Origin: Oscillospiraceae bacterium
GTDB taxonomy: Bacteria; Bacillota; Clostridia; Oscillospirales; Acutalibacteraceae
NCBI GenBank assembly: GCA_003486665.1
Contig: DNGF01000081.1
Span: forward strand, 1 to 5,358
Reading direction: 5' to 3'
DNA length: 5,358 nt
Shown: piece by piece, positions 1 to 5,358 of the stretch
Layout of the letters: each line of letters starts with the position of its first letter
How positions within the stretch are numbered: position 1 is the stretch's first letter
Translations under genes and position numbers: made by a program
The notes under the pieces: generated by a model
Told to the model about the DNA's origin: nothing
The model's database searches: none
What the model saw: only the letters and a program-made list of their open reading frames with translations

Positions 1-3000
1 ATCTATTACAATACCGTTCTGCTTGGAATCGCTAACTGCTTAATTTATACAAATGATACGGAAAATGCCGCGGAAGCTCTCAAGAGAATCAAGACCTACA
101 ATCCGACCAACGAAAATGCCTGTGAGCTTTTGAGCAAACTGAATGCCGAAAAAGCAGAGGTAAAAGCCGACGAAGAAAATGAGAATGATCAGGAAACCGA
201 TGGCATGGACTCTGAGGATCTTTATGATGATTTCGAGGACGAGGAAAACGAAGAGGAAGTCCAAAATAACGATGATATTGAATACGTCGATGTTTCAGGC
301 TGGAATGCCTTGGGTCTGACTGAAAAAGATATAGTTGACTATACTCTTGAATTGATTGCAAATGATCGCCTGCCCGTTGCCCTGACATATTTGAAAGCGG
401 GAGCGAATTTAAATGATGAGCTGATTGATGAATATAATGCACTCTCGTTTGCGGTTAACTCTCCGTTCGAGAACAACAACTATATGCTTGAGAATGTCGT
501 TATGAATTTTGGCGCGGAGAAATCAGAGTATTTGACCTTCAATAAATACGGCCAGGCTGCAGGCGTTTTGAGAGGTTCTTTTTATCATTCTTCCGACAAG
601 GACTACTTCAAGGCATCTGCTTACCTCGATTCAGATGTTATGTCACCGGAGTTGAAAAGCGTATTTGATATAATTGAAGCATTCAGAGATGAAACCGGTA
701 AGGGTATAGACCTTTATGCCGACTACAGATTCAGATCAGGCGATTCAAAAAAAGATGCTTTAGAAAAAATTGCTTCCGACGCAAAGGACATTCATGACAG
801 GTACTTCGGTCATCTCTTCCACGAAAATGTGGCACAGAAAAGGTTTAAGCTTACTAAAAATTTTGTCTTTGAAAAAGGTGGATTACTTGACAATCTGCTC
901 AGCTGCGTTGCTGAAAATGATATAAAAAAATTCAGCGACATCAGAAAAGAATTCACCGAAAAATTTATTCGTGCAAATGCCGTTATTACGGTAGAAAATA
1001 TAGACAGTGACAAGATTGAGCAGTTTATTGAAGCGGCATGGGATCGAGCCGGCAGAGATAAAGCGATTCATGAAAGAAAAAGTTCGACACTCATGGGCAG
1101 CCTCCGAAACAACCTTCGAAATCCGATTACAAAAATAATCGAATTGGTATGCTCATGGCTTGTAATAAATACGGAAGCAAGTGCGGACTTTTCCGAAGAA
1201 GAGCTTACGTTGTACCGCTCAAAGCGCGAGGATTTAATAAGTGCCTTAAGTATAGCGAAAGAGAAGCTTGAAAATCAGCTTGACACCGATGACGTTCAGA
1301 AAAAGGCAGGTGTAATTGTCATCATAAAAACTCTTGAGGAGTTGGCAGAAAAAGTTCAGGGTACATGGCAGCCTGACGAACACAAAAAGTTCTATTTCTC
1401 AGACTTCCTCAGCACAGATCATATCCTCCTTGACGATGATAATTTGCCTGATCTCACATTCACATTCTGTGATTTGCCGACATTCAATATATTCGCACGC
1501 ATCAGAGATCACGCCGAATCCGAAAATGTCGATCCGGTTGAATATGCCAAAAGCATATACACAAGAGATCCCGAACTGCATGACTTTGGTACGGCAGAAA
1601 AAATCGCAGAGTACCTTAAGTATTTAAAACGTGACTCGGAATGGAAAATTCCGGAGGATGCCGATGCGTATGACAATCAGGCGAAAAAGCAGCTGCGCGA
1701 ACGCTATGACGCTTTTGATATTGACATAGCTGAGGCATCTAGCAGAGGACAGATTAGATATTCAAATGACACCCTCTTCCTCCAAACAGTCAACGAAACC
1801 GCTCAAAGCTTATACAAATACTGCCTTTATTCACGCAATTACGGTGTGTTTTTCCGCTTTGTCGAATTGGTGCAAAAAATGATCTATGACAATGCCTTAA
1901 AACGTGGGGTTGAACTGACAACGGCGTTGGATAAGCTTTCTCAAAAAATAGATATTGATGAGGGAGCGTTTCAAAAAGTCTCCAGTTATATTCAATCTCA
2001 GGAATTTATAGTCGTTGAAGAATGGCTTTTTAAACTGGAACAAGGACTGGGTGATGAAATTTTCTATAATGACGACTCGGTTAAGGAAACCTCGTCTAAT
2101 TATTTAGAAGAATTTTGGAACGAGTTTGATCAAAACTACAATGCGATAGCGAACCATCGCGGCGTGTCGTTGTCAACCATTATTTCGTCAAGGGGTGCGG
2201 CGAAGGATCGCCGCGGCGGTGAGAAGTTGCTTAACAACTGGCCCCGAAGTGACACATGGTCGTCTGACCATATCAGCGAGTTGCTCAACCTTTTGGGTTG
2301 GGAGGATAATAAGGTCGAGAAGGATGATAGCTTTAAAGGTCATTTGAGTTTCCATGTTGAAGTAAGTAACAAGATCTTTTCACAGAGAGGATTTGCCCAC
2401 CCGATTGCTGCGTTTGGTACTCAGGCTGTTTTGCAGGACGGATTTTATGTCGTTTGTTTGTTCGGCACAACGGATAGTTCCAAACTTCTTGATATTTGCA
2501 AAAAACTTGACTCAACTGTCGGCAACAAAATTCTTCTTATTGATTTTGCGTTATCTGCAGCGGAAAGAAGAAGGCTGGCACGTTTGATGAAGCCGGCACC
2601 TCTTGCCAATACATATATGTTCGTGGACAGGGTAAGTATTCTTCATCTTGCCAATCATTATGTAGGCGGCGTTCCGAGTGCAAATAACAGAGCTTTGATT
2701 GCGATATCCATGCCGTTTACGTTCTATCAGCCTTATCTTATAGGTTCGGCGACTCCTACCGCTCCCGAACTTTTCTTTGGAAGAATAGATGAAGTTCTTT
2801 CCGTTGAATCCCCTCAGGGAGTTAACATAATCTATGGCGGCAGACAGCTCGGTAAAACCGCTATCCTTAAAAAGGCGGAAAAAGAAACACATGACCCCGA
2901 AAACGGACGTTATGCCTTCACAATTGAGATTGACAAGTGCGATTGTAAAAAGGCAGCATTAAAAGTATCTGATTTCCTGAGAAGCGAGGGCATTCTCAAT

Positions 3001-3900
3001 TCAGATCAGATTGTCGATGATTGGGATCAATTGACCTCATATTTGCGTAAAAGCATAATAGAAAAATCATTTTCTTATATACTGTTAATGCTTGATGAGG
3101 CGGACAGTTTTATCGATGACTGCCAAAACTACGCTTATGCTCCTTTTGTTGCACTTAAGAATCTTCAACAGTCTTCTAACAATAAATTCAAATTTGTTGT
3201 TGCGGGTCTTCATGATGTTGTTAAGTTTAAGAGAAAAGTTGCCCTCGGCAACAATTCTGTTATTGCACATTTATCCAGCATAAATATTGCTCCGTTTAAC
3301 GAGGCAGTGGCAAAATCTTTGCTGAAGAATCCTATGGGATATTTGGGCTTTTCGCTTGATGCTGAGGACGAGGATAAGGAATATATGAAGATTTGTTCGG
3401 CGACAAATTTCTATCCCGGTTTGCTGCAGCTTTTCTGTAACAAGCTCATTGAATCTCTTAAGGTCAATTACGGTGGATTTAAAGAAAATGAATCTCCCGG
3501 ATACAAGATCAGTGCACGACAGATAAGTAAAATTCTCGCCGATAAGGGCTTTAGAGAACAGATTAAATCAAAATTTGAAATTACTCTGAGTCTTGGCAAC
3601 GGAAACTATTACTATATCCTCGCGCTGCTTTTGGCGATGCTGTTTGATGATGATGACACCGTGGAGGGATACGGTATTTTCGATATAACTCGAAAAGCAG
3701 AGGAGATCGGCGTAGATCTTCCGCTGGAGATACTTACTTATGAAAGATCCGGTGAAGAATTATTGGAGGAACTTTGTGACCTTAACATCCTCAAAAAAAT
3801 TGATGAAAGGCGACTCTTTGCTTTCAGAACCAGCTCCTTCAGAGATCTTCTTGGCTCAAAGGATGAACTTATAGATACACTTATCGGTTTAATGGAGTAG
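1..3900 (+). CDS. Large TPR-like/STAND-type NTPase, 5'-partial, candidate defence sensor
   Basis: The frame is open from base 1 to the TAG at 3898-3900, giving 1299 visible residues. A TTG at 130 could be taken as a start, but the codons before it read as protein (helical, with a TPR-like A-x3-L-x4-P-x-N pattern), so the gene begins upstream. Residues below are counted from base 1. Residues 1-47 are a TPR-like end; 49-97 are a linker that is about half Asp/Glu; about 100-740 are mostly helical and unrecognised. Residues about 784-912 look alpha/beta, with strand YVVCLFG (816-822), a basic RRRLARL helix (856-862) and MPFTFYQPY (904-912). The NTPase follows: FFGR box (925-928), Walker A GGRQLGKT (946-953), Walker B YILLMLDEAD (1026-1035) and a sensor-1-like strand FVVAGLHD (1065-1072). 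FYPGLLQLFC (1137-1146) resembles the lid of COG1672/AAA_16-like ATPases. Residues about 1200-1290 look like a winged helix. The key Lys, Asp and Glu are intact, so ATP hydrolysis is expected. The protein is probably cytosolic, as I see no signal peptide or membrane segment. NTPase identity is firm; a defence role is inferred from architecture and the HEPN neighbour. Confidence 0.93.
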   Translation: MYYNTVLLGIANCLIYTNDTENAAEALKRIKTYNPTNENACELLSKLNAEKAEVKADEENENDQETDGMDSEDLYDDFEDEENEEEVQNNDDIEYVDVSGWNALGLTEKDIVDYTLELIANDRLPVALTYLKAGANLNDELIDEYNALSFAVNSPFENNNYMLENVVMNFGAEKSEYLTFNKYGQAAGVLRGSFYHSSDKDYFKASAYLDSDVMSPELKSVFDIIEAFRDETGKGIDLYADYRFRSGDSKKDALEKIASDAKDIHDRYFGHLFHENVAQKRFKLTKNFVFEKGGLLDNLLSCVAENDIKKFSDIRKEFTEKFIRANAVITVENIDSDKIEQFIEAAWDRAGRDKAIHERKSSTLMGSLRNNLRNPITKIIELVCSWLVINTEASADFSEEELTLYRSKREDLISALSIAKEKLENQLDTDDVQKKAGVIVIIKTLEELAEKVQGTWQPDEHKKFYFSDFLSTDHILLDDDNLPDLTFTFCDLPTFNIFARIRDHAESENVDPVEYAKSIYTRDPELHDFGTAEKIAEYLKYLKRDSEWKIPEDADAYDNQAKKQLRERYDAFDIDIAEASSRGQIRYSNDTLFLQTVNETAQSLYKYCLYSRNYGVFFRFVELVQKMIYDNALKRGVELTTALDKLSQKIDIDEGAFQKVSSYIQSQEFIVVEEWLFKLEQGLGDEIFYNDDSVKETSSNYLEEFWNEFDQNYNAIANHRGVSLSTIISSRGAAKDRRGGEKLLNNWPRSDTWSSDHISELLNLLGWEDNKVEKDDSFKGHLSFHVEVSNKIFSQRGFAHPIAAFGTQAVLQDGFYVVCLFGTTDSSKLLDICKKLDSTVGNKILLIDFALSAAERRRLARLMKPAPLANTYMFVDRVSILHLANHYVGGVPSANNRALIAISMPFTFYQPYLIGSATPTAPELFFGRIDEVLSVESPQGVNIIYGGRQLGKTAILKKAEKETHDPENGRYAFTIEIDKCDCKKAALKVSDFLRSEGILNSDQIVDDWDQLTSYLRKSIIEKSFSYILLMLDEADSFIDDCQNYAYAPFVALKNLQQSSNNKFKFVVAGLHDVVKFKRKVALGNNSVIAHLSSINIAPFNEAVAKSLLKNPMGYLGFSLDAEDEDKEYMKICSATNFYPGLLQLFCNKLIESLKVNYGGFKENESPGYKISARQISKILADKGFREQIKSKFEITLSLGNGNYYYILALLLAMLFDDDDTVEGYGIFDITRKAEEIGVDLPLEILTYERSGEELLEELCDLNILKKIDERRLFAFRTSSFRDLLGSKDELIDTLIGLME
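3894..3897 (+). promoter_or_regulatory. Possible ribosome binding site (GGAG) for the downstream HEPN-like gene
   Basis: GGAG lies inside the last codons of the upstream gene, 13 bases before the ATG at 3911. This is longer than the usual spacing, and no better purine-rich site lies closer. The second gene may therefore depend partly on translational coupling with ribosomes finishing the first gene, which would tie the two protein levels together. The site is seen in the sequence; the coupling is inferred. Confidence 0.4.
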
Positions 3901-3910
3901 TGATTGCTGA

Positions 3911-4966
3911 ATGGATATAAAAAGAAGTTGGTGGGAGCTGACAAACTGCGGAACAACGTTTATTGAAAACACTGTTGCACACCTTGAAAAAAACGAAAGT
4001 ATGGTGTGGCATTGCGAAGATAAACTGCCATGGACAGATCATCTGTTTAAAAAGCTTAGGGGCGCGAATGTCAGTTCCTCAAAGAGCTTTGAGATAATCA
4101 GCGGAGCAAAAATTAATAACCCCGGCGAATATATTTTTAACAATTATTGTTCGCCGGAGGTTCAGTCGGCGTATTGGCCGAGTCCGCCTGAGTATACTCA
4201 TGTGAATTTCCTCGCGGAAACAGACAATATAATCATAAATCAGCGGTATATTTTTGTGCGCGATATTGAATCGGAAAAGACGTTTCTTCAATGGTTTAAC
4301 TTTGTTGACAAATATTTGGATTGTGTTGAGAAATCAAAAAACTCCGAATCGGAACGAGCGGTTTTTATCCTTGAATATTCCGGAAAAAGGCTTAATAGAA
4401 GCTCTCGTAAAATCTCAACGGTGAAATTTAACCTTCGAGAGGTTGATATTTATACATATAATCTGGTCAATACTGCGCCGGAGTATGAAAATTATTTACT
4501 CAATCAATATGCCGCGGAGCTTATTGCACAAATCGGCAACGGGGATGTTGAACGCTGCGGTTTAATTTCAAAGGCAACAGATTTGATATATGATCCCCAA
4601 AATGCCGTGACACGGCTCAAAAACGAATATCCGGAACTTAGAAGGATTCCCGACAAGCACATTCAAGATTCGGTTCAGTTGGCTCAGATCAAGATTCTCT
4701 TCCCGATTATTGAACAAAAAAGAAGAGAATTTATAGGCAAGTATTATAATAATATCCTGTCTGTTCTTCCTTGGCGGAATGATTATGGGGAGAACAGAAA
4801 AGAGCCGTTCGAAATGGAGCTTCGTGATTTGCTGTTTAAAGCAAGCGTTATCAAAATCAGCTTTGAAGACAAAAAGGCAATTGAAGAAATAAAACAAAAA
4901 AGAAACCGACTTGCACACAACCGTGTGTTATCCTACGAAGATATTCTCTACTTTATAGGCTTATAA
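3911..4966 (+). CDS. HEPN-like protein with possible degenerate NTPase region, partner of the upstream NTPase
   Basis: This gene has 351 codons from ATG to TAA. The start is well fixed, because a TGA lies in frame directly before the ATG (3908-3910). The C-terminal 60 residues look like the end of a HEPN domain: helix EMELRDLLFKA (301-311), then a helix ending in RNRLAHNR with R331 and H336 forming the R-x4-H motif, followed by YEDILYFIG. In active HEPN ribonucleases this Arg and His make the catalytic site, with a polar residue (here N332) next to the Arg. The N-terminal part has a WWELTNCGTTFIENTV helix (7-22), a MVWHC strand (31-35), a YIFVRDI strand (113-119) with a Trp-containing helix after it, and an AVFILEYSG strand (150-158). 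This order recalls a P-loop NTPase, but there is no GK[ST] and no acidic Walker B, so any such fold would be inactive. No membrane segment is seen. It starts 10 bases after the NTPase gene, so the two are probably co-transcribed and act together. The protein could be an RNA-cleaving effector or only an adaptor. Confidence 0.88.
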   Translation: MDIKRSWWELTNCGTTFIENTVAHLEKNESMVWHCEDKLPWTDHLFKKLRGANVSSSKSFEIISGAKINNPGEYIFNNYCSPEVQSAYWPSPPEYTHVNFLAETDNIIINQRYIFVRDIESEKTFLQWFNFVDKYLDCVEKSKNSESERAVFILEYSGKRLNRSSRKISTVKFNLREVDIYTYNLVNTAPEYENYLLNQYAAELIAQIGNGDVERCGLISKATDLIYDPQNAVTRLKNEYPELRRIPDKHIQDSVQLAQIKILFPIIEQKRREFIGKYYNNILSVLPWRNDYGENRKEPFEMELRDLLFKASVIKISFEDKKAIEEIKQKRNRLAHNRVLSYEDILYFIGL

Positions 4967-4973
4967 AATGATA

Positions 4974-5034
4974 AAAGGCTCTTTGCCACAGTCAATGGAG
5001 TATTTCCCATGACCGGCAAGAGCCTTTGCTTTTT
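4974..5034 (+). terminator. Rho-independent terminator of the two-gene operon
   Basis: This hairpin starts 8 bases after the stop codon of the HEPN-like gene. The outer stem pairs 4974-4987 with 5015-5027 (13 pairs, with one bulged T in the left arm). After a small internal loop an inner stem continues: GTCA with TGAC, then TGG with CCA around an 8-base loop (4999-5006). A run of five T (5030-5034) follows two bases after the stem. Stability, position and T-run all fit an intrinsic terminator. The left flank is A-rich, so it may also stop minus-strand transcripts weakly. Confidence 0.85.
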
Positions 5035-5060
5035 ATCTATCGGTGGATTTTATTTCATGT

Positions 5061-5090
5061 GTGCCTTAACGGTTTTGGCGGCACGTTAAG
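5061..5090. other. Overlapping, mutually exclusive inverted repeats in the convergent spacer
   Basis: CTTAACG at 5065-5071 is the reverse complement of CGTTAAG at 5084-5090. GTGCC at 5061-5065 is the reverse complement of GGCAC at 5080-5084. The two pairings share bases 5065 and 5084, so they cannot both form completely. Both stems are short and neither has a T-run. The site lies between two terminators, where little transcription is expected. It may be chance, a relic of an older terminator, or a protein-binding palindrome. Confidence 0.25.
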
Positions 5091-5111
5091 CGTTGAAAAC
5101 GAATATAAACC

Positions 5112-5137
5112 AAAAAGCACGCCGAAGCGTGCTTTTT
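5112..5137 (-). terminator. Strong terminator of the minus-strand tRNA operon, UUCG tetraloop
   Basis: A perfect 11-base inverted repeat (5112-5122 with 5127-5137) surrounds a 4-base loop. Read on the minus strand, the stem GCACGC/GCGTGC closes a UUCG loop with a C-G pair, the very stable cUUCGg tetraloop, and the hairpin ends in five T. It begins 4 bases past the encoded CCA of tRNA-Ser(GCU), so its main job is to end the tRNA transcript. The repeat also has five T on the plus strand, so it can serve as a back-up terminator for read-through from the defence-like operon. Confidence 0.92.
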
Positions 5138-5140
5138 GAT

Positions 5141-5231
5141 TGGCGGAGAAGGGGAGACTCGAACTCCCGCGCCGGTTACCCGACCTACGCCCTTAGCAGG
5201 GGCGCCTCGTCACCAACTTGAGTACTTCTCC
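5141..5231 (-). tRNA. tRNA-Ser(GCU)
   Basis: On the minus strand this gives a complete 91-base class II tRNA with encoded CCA (5141-5143). The acceptor stem GGAGAAG (5231-5225) pairs with CTTCTCC (5151-5145), and the discriminator is G (5144), as usual for serine tRNAs. The anticodon stem CGCCC/GGGCG holds the loop CTGCTAA with anticodon GCT at 5197-5195, which reads AGC and AGU codons. The long variable arm (TCGGGTAACCGG core) is the hallmark of tRNA-Ser. The T arm is GGGAG-TTCGAGT-CTCCC. It lies downstream of a second serine tRNA on the same strand and is followed at once by a terminator, so the two probably share a transcript. Confidence 0.97.
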
Positions 5232-5262
5232 ATTGGTAACAAAACAGGTTATATTTTGTTGT

Positions 5263-5293
5263 TGCAGAACCTCCGTAAAACGGAAGCTCTGCA
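5263..5293 (-). other. Spacer hairpin between the two serine tRNAs, pairs best as minus-strand RNA
   Basis: Bases 5263-5276 and 5280-5293 form a 14-pair stem around a 3-base loop. On the plus strand two positions are A/C mismatches. On the minus strand these become G-U wobble pairs, so the stem is unbroken only in RNA made in the tRNA direction. No T-run follows, so it is not a standard terminator. It sits 3 bases from the CCA end of tRNA-Ser(UGA) and could help tRNA 3'-end processing or protect the cleaved spacer. That role is an inference. Confidence 0.6.
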
Positions 5294-5296
5294 GTA

Positions 5297-5358
5297 TGGC
5301 GGAGAGAGTGGGATTCGAACCCACGGTATGTTGCCATACGACGGTTTTCAAGACCGTT
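5297..5358 (-). tRNA. tRNA-Ser(UGA), 5' end cut off by the window
   Basis: The minus strand shows the 3' part of a class II tRNA with encoded CCA (5297-5299), discriminator G (5300), an acceptor 3' strand TCTCTCC, a T arm GTGGG-TTCGAAT-CCCAC and a long variable arm (GTATG-GCAA-CATAC). The anticodon stem ACGGT/ACCGT encloses the loop CTTGAAA with anticodon TGA at 5350-5348, which reads UCA and related UCN codons. The D arm and acceptor 5' strand lie beyond base 5358. It is the first of two serine tRNAs in a minus-strand tandem. Confidence 0.95.

Noticed and set aside
89..442. Minus-strand frame opposite the acidic linker
   Set aside because: GAA/GAT-rich sense codons naturally leave the antisense frames free of stops. 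The His/Arg/Ser-rich product does not look like a real protein.
2197..2214. GC-rich hairpin GCGGCG/CGCCGC inside the large gene
   Set aside because: It has only a 6-pair stem in coding sequence (an Arg/Gly-rich stretch), with no T-run and no boundary nearby. It is most likely a by-product of codon choice.
2551..2892. Minus-strand open frame of about 113 codons inside the NTPase gene
   Set aside because: It lies wholly antisense to a well-supported coding region, gives a low-complexity Arg/Ser-rich product with no domain, and has no visible ribosome binding site. It is a shadow frame.
4568..4918. Minus-strand open frame of about 116 codons inside the HEPN-like gene
   Set aside because: It is antisense to a gene with a clear motif, and its product is a Phe/Ile-rich mirror of Lys/Glu-rich codons. 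I see no independent support for it.
5141..5325. Near-repeat between the 3' ends of the two tRNAs (TGGCGGAGA...TTCGAAC) as possible att sites
   Set aside because: The similarity is explained by shared tRNA-Ser acceptor and T-arm sequence. The intervening 150 bases are only tRNA and spacer, with no inserted element.
1..5358. CRISPR array, insertion sequence or riboswitch
   Set aside because: I see no regularly spaced repeats, transposase, terminal inverted repeats or long leader; nearly all of the window is coding sequence or tRNA.

Overview
The window looks like accessory DNA from a bacterium with moderately low GC content, most likely a Gram-positive member of the Clostridia (gut Oscillospiraceae or Lachnospiraceae type). 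This rests on AGA-rich arginine codon use, Lys/Glu/Asp/Ile-rich proteins, U-tract hairpin terminators and tRNA genes that encode their own CCA ends. The taxonomic placement is an inference, because no marker gene is present.

Positions 1-4966 hold two plus-strand genes, 10 bases apart and almost certainly one operon. The first is a very large protein with 1299 residues visible. Its reading frame is already open at base 1, so its N-terminus lies outside the window. It has a TPR-like helical start, a strongly acidic linker, a long helical middle of unknown type, a small alpha/beta region, and a C-terminal STAND/AAA-type NTPase with intact Walker A and Walker B motifs followed by a probable winged helix. 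The second protein (351 residues) ends in a HEPN-like segment with an R-x4-H motif (R331, H336) of the kind found in HEPN ribonucleases. The rest of it resembles no active enzyme I can name and may be a degenerate NTPase fold. A large NTP-dependent sensor or switch next to a small HEPN protein is the typical architecture of prokaryotic conflict (anti-phage) systems. I therefore read the pair as a candidate, apparently unnamed, defence module in which the NTPase senses or signals and the HEPN protein is the effector or adaptor.

Positions 4967-5140 form a convergent intergenic region. A long hairpin with a T-run ends the two-gene operon. A short spacer follows, with two mutually exclusive weak inverted repeats. 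A strong hairpin that reads as a C(UUCG)G tetraloop on the minus strand then ends the tRNA operon arriving from the other side.

Positions 5141-5358 carry two minus-strand class II serine tRNA genes: tRNA-Ser(GCU), complete, and tRNA-Ser(UGA), cut by the window edge. The spacer between them contains a hairpin whose pairing is perfect only as minus-strand RNA. The 3' end of tRNA-Ser(GCU) faces the candidate defence genes, an arrangement often seen where islands have inserted at tRNA genes. No integrase or repeated attachment sequence is visible here.
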